DNA from: Pseudomonadota bacterium
GTDB lineage: Bacteria; Pseudomonadota; Alphaproteobacteria; Rhizobiales; Xanthobacteraceae
Direction of reading: 5' to 3'
DNA: 5,309 nucleotides
Assembly: GCA_023392205.1 (NCBI GenBank)
Contig: JAEVZN010000115.1
Location: 1-5,309, forward strand
In this document: positions 1 through 5,309 of the stretch, piece after piece
How the letters are laid out: every line of letters begins with the position of its first letter
Position numbering within the stretch: position 1 is the first letter of the stretch
Translations under genes and position numbers: made by a program
Notes under the pieces: model-generated
What the model saw: the letters and a program-made list of their open reading frames with translations, nothing else
The model's database searches: none
What the model was told of the DNA's origin: nothing

Positions 1-768
1 CTGCAGATCGGCGTGGCCGTGGTGGCGATCGCCGCGTGGCATTTCCTCACCACCATTCCGATGGCGGATGGAAGGCCGCTGGTGCCGCCGTTCTTCTTTT
101 CGACGCCGGGTGATGTATTCACGCGCATCTGGACGTGGTTCTACGAGGGCACGATCTGGCGGCATTTGTGGATCACGCTGACGGAAGCGACACTCGCCTT
201 CGTGATCGGATCGGTCGGCGGCATCCTGGTCGGGTTCTGGTTCGCCCGTCAGCCGCTCATCGCGGCGATCTTCGATCCCTATGTGAAGATGATCAACGCG
301 CAGCCGCGTATCGTGCTGGCGCCGATCTTCACATTGTGGTTCGGACTCGGCATCTGGTCCAAGGTCGCGCTCGGCGTGACGCTGGTCTTCTTCATCGTGT
401 TCTTCAACGTGTATCAGGGCGTGCGCGAGGTCAGCCCGACGGTGCTTGCCAATGCCAAGATGCTCGGCATGAACGAGCGGCAATTGATGCGGCATGTCTA
501 TTGGCCGTCCGCCCTGTCGTGGATGTTTTCCTCGCTGCACACGTCGGTCGGCTTTGCCGTGGTGGGCGCGGTGGTCGGCGAATATCTGGGATCCGCGGCA
601 GGGCTCGGCTATCTGATCCTGCAGGCGGAAGGAACTTTCGATATTGCCGGGGTCTTCGCCGGCATGTTCGTGCTGGCGGCGTTTGTCATCGTGATCGACG
701 GGATCGTCACCATGGTGGAGAAAAGGCTTCTGGTCTGGCGGCCCTCGGCGGCCGATACGCGAACATAA
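1..768 (+). CDS. ABC transporter permease, NitT/TauT (SsuC/TauC-like) type, 5' partial
   Basis: Inner-membrane subunit of a binding-protein-dependent importer. The frame is open from base 1 and ends at TAA 766-768, giving 255 residues. A GTG at 13 could serve as a start, but it falls inside the first hydrophobic helix, and the usual cytoplasmic N-terminus (family about 250-280 aa) is missing, so the gene most likely begins upstream. Hydrophobic segments lie at about residues 3-18, 62-80, 104-117, 122-138, 181-196 and 215-237 (numbered from base 1). The cytoplasmic loop that contacts the ATPase is visible at about 149-169 (LANAKMLGMNERQ...YWP), matching the EAA-loop pattern with its central Gly and terminal Pro. 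The segment MINAQPRIVLAPIFTLWFG is typical of SsuC/TauC-like permeases. A strong terminator follows, and the cognate binding protein is probably the next gene. Family assignment is firm; the substrate is unknown. Confidence 0.93.
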   Translation: MQIGVAVVAIAAWHFLTTIPMADGRPLVPPFFFSTPGDVFTRIWTWFYEGTIWRHLWITLTEATLAFVIGSVGGILVGFWFARQPLIAAIFDPYVKMINAQPRIVLAPIFTLWFGLGIWSKVALGVTLVFFIVFFNVYQGVREVSPTVLANAKMLGMNERQLMRHVYWPSALSWMFSSLHTSVGFAVVGAVVGEYLGSAAGLGYLILQAEGTFDIAGVFAGMFVLAAFVIVIDGIVTMVEKRLLVWRPSAADTRT

Positions 769-780
769 TGGGTGGGGTTT

Positions 781-816
781 CCGCGCCTGGACTTTGCAGT
801 CCGGGCGCGGTGTTTT
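781..816 (+). terminator. Rho-independent terminator after the permease gene
   Basis: CCGCGCCTGGACT (781-793) pairs with AGTCCGGGCGCGG (798-810) around a TTGC loop. This gives 13 continuous pairs, one of them a T-G wobble (788/803). The tail TGTTTT (811-816) follows directly. The hairpin begins 12 nt after the permease stop. Stem length, GC content, tetraloop and T-tail all fit an intrinsic terminator. It would end or attenuate transcription between the permease and the binding-protein gene. Confidence 0.85.
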
Positions 817-860
817 AACGTTGCGCGATGAGAAATGGCCGGAATCGGCCGCATGTCCAC

Positions 861-867
861 GGGAGGA
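861..867 (+). promoter_or_regulatory. Ribosome binding site deciding the start of the binding-protein gene
   Basis: GGGAGGA ends 5 nt before ATG 873, a strong Shine-Dalgarno match. An in-frame ATG at 828 has no comparable site. It would also put 15 polar residues ahead of the signal peptide, so 873 is preferred. Confidence 0.8.
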
Positions 868-872
868 CTTCC

Positions 873-1889
873 ATGCAAGTTTCAATCGTCCGGCGGCTGG
901 CGCTGTCGCTTGTCGCCGCCGTCTTCATGACCGGCGCCGCGGCCGCACAGACCAAGGTGACCATCGCCATCGGCGGCGCGAGCTGCCTGTGCTACCTGCC
1001 GACCGTACTGGCCAAGCAGCTCGGCGAATACGAGAAGGCCGGCGTCAATGTGGAAATGGTCGATTTCAAGGGCGGCTCGCAGGCGCTGACCGCGGTGCTG
1101 GGCGGATCGGCGGATGTGGTGTCCGGCTATTTCGATCATTGCGTCAATCTCGCCGCCAAGGGCCAGAATTTGCAGGCCTTCGTAGTCTATGACCGCTATC
1201 CCGGCCTCGTGCTGGTGGTGTCGCCCAAGCAGACCGGCACCATCACCTCGATCAAGGATCTGGCCGGCAAGCGCATCGGGGTGACCGCGCCGGGCTCATC
1301 GACGCATTATTTCCTGAACTACATCCTCAAGAAAAACGGCGTCGATGCGAGCCGCATCGGTGTGATCGGCGTCGGCATCGGACAGACGGCGGTGGCGGCG
1401 ATGGAGCAGGGCTCGGTCGATGCGGCGGTGATGCTCGATCCGGCGGTGACGCTGCTGCAGGGGCGCAACAAGGACCTGCGGATTCTGTCCGACACGCGCT
1501 CGGAGAAGGACACGCTAGAGGTGTTCGGCGGTGAATATCCGGGCGGCGCGCTCTATACCACGGCCGACTGGATCGAAAAGAATCCGAAGACCGCGCAGGC
1601 CATGACCACGGCCATCGTCAACACGCTGAAATGGATTCACTCGCATACGCCCGAAGAGATTATGGAGAAGATGCCGCCCGAACTGATCGGCGCGGACAAG
1701 GAGCTGTATCTGCAGGCGCTGAAGAACACGATCCCGATGTTCTCGGAGACCGGCAAGATGGACCCGAAGGGCGCGCAGGCGGTGCTCGATGTGTTCAGCC
1801 AGTCCTCGCCGGATGTGGCGAAAGCCAAGATCGACCTGTCGAAGACCTATACGAACAAATTCGTCGAACAGGCACTGAAGGCGAAGTGA
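873..1889 (+). CDS. ABC transporter periplasmic substrate-binding protein, NMT1/THI5-like (NitT/TauT family)
   Basis: Periplasmic binding protein of 338 aa that would deliver ligand to a permease such as the one just upstream. Residues 1-25 form a classical Sec signal peptide: VRR, then a hydrophobic LALSLVAAVFM core, then GAAAA with probable cleavage before Gln26. The mature part starts with a beta strand (KVTIAIGG) and SCLCYLP, where family members such as SsuA and TauA contact ligand. Next come GGSQALTAVLGGSADVVSG (67-85), typical of the NMT1/SsuA-like fold, then SIKDLAGKRIGVTAPGSSTHYFL (126-148) and a second-lobe segment GSVDAAVMLDPA (180-191). There is no lipobox Cys, so it should be soluble. 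Cys38 and Cys40 are close together and Cys90 is a third cysteine in the first lobe. A terminator lies upstream, so it may have its own promoter, although I see no convincing -35/-10 pair in 817-860. The ligand is unknown; sulfonates, pyrimidines and aromatic acids are all known for this superfamily. Confidence 0.92.
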   Translation: MQVSIVRRLALSLVAAVFMTGAAAAQTKVTIAIGGASCLCYLPTVLAKQLGEYEKAGVNVEMVDFKGGSQALTAVLGGSADVVSGYFDHCVNLAAKGQNLQAFVVYDRYPGLVLVVSPKQTGTITSIKDLAGKRIGVTAPGSSTHYFLNYILKKNGVDASRIGVIGVGIGQTAVAAMEQGSVDAAVMLDPAVTLLQGRNKDLRILSDTRSEKDTLEVFGGEYPGGALYTTADWIEKNPKTAQAMTTAIVNTLKWIHSHTPEEIMEKMPPELIGADKELYLQALKNTIPMFSETGKMDPKGAQAVLDVFSQSSPDVAKAKIDLSKTYTNKFVEQALKAK

Positions 1890-1914
1890 TATCCCTGTTC
1901 CAGGCTGCAGCGAC

Positions 1915-1939
1915 GCCCTCTCCCGACCGGGGAGAGGGC
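1915..1939. repeat. Perfect palindromic hairpin (REP-like or weak terminator) between the binding-protein gene and pdxY
   Basis: GCCCTCTCCC (1915-1924) and GGGAGAGGGC (1930-1939) are exact reverse complements separated by GACCG. The 10-bp GC-rich stem lies 25 nt after the binding-protein stop. The following bases (TTGTAAGG) are not a proper T-tract, so termination would be weak. CCCTCTCCC/GGGAGAGGG palindromes are, from memory, common dispersed intergenic elements in alphaproteobacteria. Only one copy is present here, so repeat status is inferred. Confidence 0.6.
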
Positions 1940-1961
1940 TTGTAAGGGATCGCCGCAAGGC

Positions 1962-2813
1962 ATGAACATCCTCTCCATCCAGTCGCATGTCGCCTATGGC
2001 CATGTCGGGAATTCCGCAGCGGTGTTTCCGTTGCAGCGGATCGGCGTGGAGGTGTGGCCGGTCAACACGGTGCAATTCTCCAACCATACCGGCTATAACG
2101 ATTTCACAGGTACGGTGTTTCCGGCCGATCACATCCGCGATGTGGTAAACGGCATCGCCGCGCGCGGCGCGCTCGCGCAATGCGACGGCATTCTCTCCGG
2201 CTATCTCGGCACGGCCGAAACCGGAGAGGCGATCCTCGATGCGGTGGCGCAGGTGAAGGCCGCCAATCCGAAAGCCCGCTATTGTTGCGACCCGGTCATG
2301 GGCGATATGGATCAGGGGCTGTATGTGCGCGACGACATTCCCGATTTCATCCGCACCCGCGCGCTGCGCGTGGCCGATATCGTCACGCCCAACCAGTTCG
2401 AACTGGGCCTGCTGACCGGCGTGGATACCGGCATCGAGGAGGGCCTGCTGGCCGCCATCGATCTCACGCATGCGATGGGCGTCTCGTCGGTACTCGTGAC
2501 ATCGGTGCAGAGCGACGATACGCCCGACGATTGCATCGACATGGTCGCGTCGGGAACGGACGGACGATACCGGTTGCGCACGCCGCTTCTGCCAGTCTCT
2601 GTGAACGGGGCGGGGGACGCAGTGGCGGCGTTGTTCCTTGCGCATCTCCTGCGCGAGGGGGCGACCGAAGCGGCGCTTGCCAGAGCGGGCTCGTCCATTC
2701 ACGGCGTGCTCAAACTGACAGCCGAGCGCGGCTCGCAGGAGATCCTGCTGGTCGCGGCGCAGGAGGAATTCGTCAACCCGTCGCAGATGTTCGAGGCGGA
2801 GCGGTTGGGCTAA
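1962..2813 (+). CDS. pdxY: Pyridoxal kinase
   Basis: Cytoplasmic kinase of vitamin B6 salvage: ATP + pyridoxal gives pyridoxal 5'-phosphate + ADP. It has 283 aa, close to E. coli PdxY (about 287), and resembles it along its length. Segments shared with PdxY are IQSHVAYGHVGNSAA (6-20), NTVQFSNHTGY (35-45), SGYLGTAETGE (79-89), VKAANPKARYCCDPVMGD (98-115) and TPNQFEL (142-148). The ribokinase-superfamily anion hole with catalytic base is GAGD (216-219, Asp219). By recalled alignment, the position of E. coli Cys122, reported to bind pyridoxal covalently, is Leu120 here. The ribosome binding site is weak: AAGG abuts ATG 1962 too closely, and TAAGGGA (1943-1949) is 12 nt away. The gene follows the hairpin at 1915-1939 and precedes phzF by 59 bp, so it may head the downstream operon. 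Identification is confident at family level; activity on related substrates such as hydroxymethylpyrimidine cannot be excluded. Confidence 0.94.
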   Translation: MNILSIQSHVAYGHVGNSAAVFPLQRIGVEVWPVNTVQFSNHTGYNDFTGTVFPADHIRDVVNGIAARGALAQCDGILSGYLGTAETGEAILDAVAQVKAANPKARYCCDPVMGDMDQGLYVRDDIPDFIRTRALRVADIVTPNQFELGLLTGVDTGIEEGLLAAIDLTHAMGVSSVLVTSVQSDDTPDDCIDMVASGTDGRYRLRTPLLPVSVNGAGDAVAALFLAHLLREGATEAALARAGSSIHGVLKLTAERGSQEILLVAAQEEFVNPSQMFEAERLG

Positions 2814-2820
2814 ATAGGCC

Positions 2821-2858
2821 TTCAATTCGGCCTCATCAGGATGAGGGCGGAATGTGAA
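2821..2858 (+). promoter_or_regulatory. Long imperfect inverted repeat in the phzF leader
   Basis: The inner arms CCTCAT (2831-2836) and ATGAGG (2841-2846) pair around a CAGG loop. After a small internal loop (GG / GCG), the outer arms TTCAATTC (2821-2828) and GAATGTGAA (2850-2858) pair with a single bulged G at 2854. That makes 14 pairs in a 38-nt element, starting 8 nt after the pdxY stop and ending just before the GGGA (2861-2864) ribosome binding site of phzF. No T-tract follows, so it is not an intrinsic terminator. A role as mRNA leader structure or protein operator is possible but unproven. An alternative smaller stem, AGGCC (2816-2820) with GGCCT (2829-2833), would compete with it. 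Confidence 0.45.
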
Positions 2859-2872
2859 TCGGGAATCTGTTC

Positions 2873-3775
2873 ATGCGCCGCCGCTTCGTGACCCTTGATG
2901 TCTTCACGGCCACCCGCTTTGCCGGCAATCCGCTGGCGGTGGTGCTGGAAGCGGACGGTCTCGAAAAGCCGGACATGCAGGCCATCGCGCGCGAGTTCAA
3001 TCTCGCCGAGACTGTCTTCATGATGCCGCCCGCCAATCCCGATCACCGCGCGAGTTTGCGCATCTTCACGCCGAAGGCGGAATTGCCATTTGCCGGACAT
3101 CCGACCATCGGTACGGCGGTGCTGCTCGGCTGCATGAGCGGCTATAGCGGCCGTCCTCATCACATGGTGCTGGAGGAGATTGTCGGCCTCATTCACTGCG
3201 CAGTCACGGCGCAGGGCAAGGATCGCGGCCATGCGAGCTTCGTGCTGCCGCGGCTGCCGGAGAGCGCCGCGGGGGCTGCGGATCGCGAGACGATCGCGGC
3301 CGGGCTTGGTTTGCAGACCGGCGATATCGGCTTCGGACGATATGCGCCGGCGGTCTGGTCGGCCGGTGTGCCGGTCACCTGCGTCCCGGTCGGCGGACTG
3401 GAGGCGATCGCGCGCGCGGCGCCAATTGCGGGACATTTCGCAAAGGCGTTCGGGCAGAACGGGCCGGGTGTCGCCTATCTGTTCTGCGAGGAGGTGCGCG
3501 ATGACGGGCACCATTTTCATGCCCGCATGTTCGCACCCGCACTCGGCGTGCCCGAAGATCCCGCAACCGGCGCGGCGGCTGCCGCCTTTGCCGGGATGAT
3601 CGCGCAATCGCGCGCCTTGCCGGATGGAGAGCATGCCTTTGTCATCGAGCAGGGCTACGAAATGGGGCGTCCGAGCCAGATCGAGCTTGGCCTTGTCATG
3701 CAGGGCGGCGCACTGACCCGCGCCAGCATCGGCGGGTCCGCGGTTATTGTCAGCGATGGCAATATCGAGGCCTGA
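2873..3775 (+). CDS. PhzF family isomerase/epimerase
   Basis: Cytoplasmic protein of 300 aa with the duplicated diaminopimelate-epimerase-like fold of the PhzF family, normal in length. Seen in sequence: DVFTATRFAGNPLAVV (9-24), the family opening; REFNLAETVF (40-49), with Glu46 at the position of PhzF's catalytic Glu45; LPFAGHPTIGTA (71-82); and EDPATGAAAAAF (228-239), the second-lobe signature loop. The tail GYEMGRPSQI (261-270) is also typical. PhzF itself isomerises trans-2,3-dihydro-3-hydroxyanthranilate in phenazine synthesis. No other phenazine gene is present, and most family members have no known substrate, so the symbol phzF is not assigned. ATG 2873 follows GGGA (2861-2864) by 8 nt. 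The stop TGA at 3773-3775 is 1 nt from the next start, implying translational coupling. An uncharacterised small-molecule isomerase or epimerase is the safest call. Confidence 0.92.
   Translation: MRRRFVTLDVFTATRFAGNPLAVVLEADGLEKPDMQAIAREFNLAETVFMMPPANPDHRASLRIFTPKAELPFAGHPTIGTAVLLGCMSGYSGRPHHMVLEEIVGLIHCAVTAQGKDRGHASFVLPRLPESAAGAADRETIAAGLGLQTGDIGFGRYAPAVWSAGVPVTCVPVGGLEAIARAAPIAGHFAKAFGQNGPGVAYLFCEEVRDDGHHFHARMFAPALGVPEDPATGAAAAAFAGMIAQSRALPDGEHAFVIEQGYEMGRPSQIELGLVMQGGALTRASIGGSAVIVSDGNIEA
3767..3770 (+). promoter_or_regulatory. Ribosome binding site deciding the Nudix gene start
   Basis: GAGG lies 6 nt before ATG 3777, inside the last codons of the phzF-family gene. In-frame TTG 3747 and ATG 3756 would enlarge the overlap and lack such spacing, so 3777 is chosen. 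Confidence 0.65.
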
Positions 3776-3776
3776 C

Positions 3777-4517
3777 ATGAGCCACAAGGCGGCCCCCGTC
3801 CTGGCGATCGACCGCCTCGAACTCAGCTTCGGTGACTATGACTGGGCGTTTGCGCGGACCAGGCGCGCGGAGATTGATCAGCATTTCGCGCGGGTACGGT
3901 TGCACAAGCCATCGCTCTGGAACGGACGCGTGCTGCTGATGCATGAGTATCGCATTGAAGGAGCGACGTTGCAGGGCAGCTTCTTCGAAACCGATTTCGC
4001 AAGCTTCATGGCCTGGCGCGACTGGGGCATGCAGGAGCATGGCGCGACGAATGGCTTCGCGCTCGCCGCCCTGCGCGGCAGCGATGGCGGCTATGTCATG
4101 GGCGTGATGGGCGCGCAGACCATGAATGCCGGGCGTATCTATTTTCCCGGCGGCACGCCCGACCCGAGCGATGTATCCGGCGACCGCGTGGACCTCGACG
4201 GCAGTGTGCGCCGCGAAGTCGTGGAAGAAACAGGACTCGATCTGTCACTGCTCGACATTGCGCCGGGCTGGCTGTGTCTGCCAGCCGGCGCGCAGATTGC
4301 GCTGCTCAAGCCGATGCAGGCGCGTGTGCCGGCACAGGAACTCTGCGCGCAGATCGCAGCCAACCTCGCGCGGCAGACCGATCCAGAACTGGCCAATGTG
4401 GTTGTGGTCCGGGGGGCTGCAGATATCAGCGAGGCCATGCCGCATTTCATTCGGACCTTTCTGCGCCATGCGGACGACTTGCCAAATGCCGCGCAGGCGC
4501 GTGAGGTGCAACCATGA
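3777..4517 (+). CDS. Nudix hydrolase with an expanded Nudix box
   Basis: Predicted cytoplasmic hydrolase of 246 aa, likely cleaving a nucleoside diphosphate linked to another moiety. The diagnostic half of the Nudix box is REVVEETGL (146-154), with the metal-binding Glu pair at 150-151. It is preceded by FPGGTPDPSD (123-132), but the distance from Gly126 to Arg146 is 20 residues, where the canonical G-x5-E-x7-RE spacing gives 14. The first conserved Glu position is Val138 if counted back from RE, so the box carries an insertion of about six residues. The N-terminal 120 residues form a separate region, with KPSLWNGRVLLMHEY (44-58), a pattern seen in some larger Nudix proteins, and FASFMAWRDWG (74-84). 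The Met start sits 1 nt after the phzF-family stop, and its own stop overlaps the ppk2 start. The substrate is unknown; next to PPK2, a nucleotide-related substrate is plausible but inferred. Confidence 0.82.
   Translation: MSHKAAPVLAIDRLELSFGDYDWAFARTRRAEIDQHFARVRLHKPSLWNGRVLLMHEYRIEGATLQGSFFETDFASFMAWRDWGMQEHGATNGFALAALRGSDGGYVMGVMGAQTMNAGRIYFPGGTPDPSDVSGDRVDLDGSVRREVVEETGLDLSLLDIAPGWLCLPAGAQIALLKPMQARVPAQELCAQIAANLARQTDPELANVVVVRGAADISEAMPHFIRTFLRHADDLPNAAQAREVQP
4503..4506 (+). promoter_or_regulatory. Ribosome binding site of the PPK2 gene
   Basis: GAGG inside the Nudix 3' end lies 7 nt before ATG 4514. Together with the ATGA stop/start overlap (4514-4517), it supports this start and reinitiation-type coupling. 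Confidence 0.65.
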
Positions 4518-5309
4518 AACTCGAAGATCTCGCCCATCGCTTCCGGATCGACCGCCCGGACAGTTTTCGTCTCAAGGATATCGATCCCGGAGATTGCTGC
4601 GACCTGTCGATCGACAAGAGCGACGCCAGGGACATGCTGGCCGAGGGCATCAAGCGGCTCGCCGGATTGCAGGAAAAGCTCTACGCGCAGGACCGCTGGG
4701 CGGTGCTGGCGATGTTTCAGGCCATGGATGCGGCCGGCAAGGACAGCGTCATCAAGCACGTCATGTCCGGCATCAATCCGCAGGGCTGTCAGGTCTTTTC
4801 CTTCAAGGCGCCGACTGCGCATGAACTCGACCACGATTTCATGTGGCGCACGACGGTTGCGATGCCGGAGCGCGGACGCATCGGTATTTTCAACCGCTCC
4901 TATTATGAGGAAGTGCTGGTGGTGCGCGCACATCCGGAGATTCTGGCGCGCCAGAAATTGCCGCCCCGTCTTGTGACGGACGATATATGGGCGCAGCGTT
5001 TCGAGGATATCCGCGCCTTCGAACAATATCAGGCGCGCAATGGCACGCTGATGCTGAAATTCTTCCTGCATGTCTCGCGCGACGAGCAGGCCAGGCGCTT
5101 TCTGGAGCGGATCGACGATCCGTCCAAGAACTGGAAATTCTCGATGGGCGACGTCGCCGAGCGCAAGCGCTGGGACGATTACATGCGATTCTATGAAGAG
5201 TTGATCCGCGAGACCAGCCGCCCGCATGCGCCGTGGTTCGTAGTGCCGGCCGACAAGAAGTGGTTCACGCGCCTCGTGGTGGCATCCGCATTGGTGGACG
5301 GCCTTGAGG
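4514..5309 (+). CDS. ppk2: Polyphosphate kinase 2 family (class III-like polyphosphate:nucleotide phosphotransferase), 3' partial
   Basis: Cytoplasmic enzyme that transfers phosphate between polyphosphate and nucleotides. The frame is open to the window edge, with 265 residues visible. Walker A is MDAAGKDS (71-78; Lys76), following RWAVLAMFQA. Next is NPQGCQVFSFKAPT (88-101), and the Walker B-like strand with the family hallmark is GRIGIFNRSYYEEVLVVRAHPE (121-142), including Asn127-Arg128. The lid region follows: KFFLHVSRDEQARRFLERIDDPSKNWKFS (182-210) and ERKRWDDYM (216-224). Then comes APWFVVPADKKWFTRLVVASALVDGLE (239-265), normally close to the C-terminus, so perhaps 10-30 residues are missing. 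The FQA-MDAAGKD form and the short N-terminus fit class III PPK2, members of which can phosphorylate both NMPs and NDPs, better than the ADP-specific class I. The start ATG overlaps the Nudix stop by 4 bp. Family is very sure; the class is inferred from recalled motifs. Confidence 0.93.
   Translation, partial: MKLEDLAHRFRIDRPDSFRLKDIDPGDCCDLSIDKSDARDMLAEGIKRLAGLQEKLYAQDRWAVLAMFQAMDAAGKDSVIKHVMSGINPQGCQVFSFKAPTAHELDHDFMWRTTVAMPERGRIGIFNRSYYEEVLVVRAHPEILARQKLPPRLVTDDIWAQRFEDIRAFEQYQARNGTLMLKFFLHVSRDEQARRFLERIDDPSKNWKFSMGDVAERKRWDDYMRFYEELIRETSRPHAPWFVVPADKKWFTRLVVASALVDGLE

Noticed and set aside
1..6. CTGCAG (PstI site) exactly at the left edge
   Set aside because: It may mark a cloned fragment end or be chance. 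It is part of an open permease frame and says nothing about biology.
821..849. Possible sigma-70 promoter (TTGCGC, 17 bp, ATCGGC) before the binding-protein gene
   Set aside because: The -10 match is too poor to claim. A promoter is expected after the terminator, but I cannot place it.
828..872. Upstream ATG start for the binding protein
   Set aside because: It adds a polar, Arg/His-rich stretch before the signal peptide and has no good ribosome binding site, while ATG 873 follows GGGAGGA at 5 nt.
1515..2825. Very long open frame on the minus strand (436 codons) across the binding-protein end and pdxY
   Set aside because: It lies opposite two well-recognised genes, spans the non-coding gap, is rich in Arg/His/Gly/Gln and has no recognisable domain. 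This is typical of antisense frames in GC-rich DNA.
2873..3775. Possible phenazine biosynthesis locus
   Set aside because: Only the PhzF-family member is present. The neighbours are not phenazine genes, and PhzF-like proteins are widespread in organisms that make no phenazine.
2822..3787. Minus-strand open frame of 321 codons opposite the PhzF-family gene
   Set aside because: It has a low-complexity Arg/Ala/His-rich composition, and the + strand protein matches family motifs end to end.
4139..5227. Minus-strand open frame of 362 codons opposite the Nudix and PPK2 genes
   Set aside because: Both + strand proteins carry clear family motifs here. The antisense product shows none.

Overview
The window carries six genes, all on the + strand. 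It is GC-rich, and its codon use is strongly biased to G or C at third positions. Gene content and protein character suggest an alphaproteobacterium of the Hyphomicrobiales (Bradyrhizobium/Rhodopseudomonas/Afipia-like). This placement is an inference from protein style and from a CCCTCTCCC/GGGAGAGGG palindrome of a kind I associate with such genomes. No database search was possible.

Region 1 (1-1889) is the end of an ABC importer locus of the nitrate/sulfonate/taurine (NitT/TauT) type. It holds the C-terminal majority of an inner-membrane permease, cut by the left edge, followed by a periplasmic substrate-binding protein with an NMT1/THI5-like fold. A well-formed intrinsic terminator (13-pair stem, TTGC loop, T-rich tail) lies between them, so the binding protein may be expressed separately from, or at a different level than, the permease. 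The ATPase gene is not in the window. The substrate cannot be read from the sequence.

Region 2 (1890-1961) is a short spacer with a perfect 10-bp palindromic hairpin. After it comes pdxY (1962-2813), a pyridoxal kinase of the vitamin B6 salvage pathway.

Region 3 (2814-5309) is a compact gene string: a PhzF-family isomerase, a Nudix hydrolase beginning 1 nt after the phzF stop, and a class III-like PPK2 polyphosphate kinase whose ATG overlaps the Nudix stop (ATGA). The last gene runs off the right edge, probably lacking only a short C-terminus. The tight spacing argues for one transcript with coupled translation from phzF to ppk2, possibly including pdxY. The 59-bp gap between pdxY and phzF holds a long imperfect inverted repeat ending just before the phzF ribosome binding site.

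Taken together, the window looks like ordinary accessory metabolism: solute import, B6 salvage, and nucleotide or phosphate housekeeping. I found no RNA gene, mobile element, CRISPR array or defence system. The points most worth a second look are the non-canonical Nudix box in a gene translationally coupled to PPK2, the non-coding hairpins, and the untested possibility that the importer is linked to a vitamin-related substrate.
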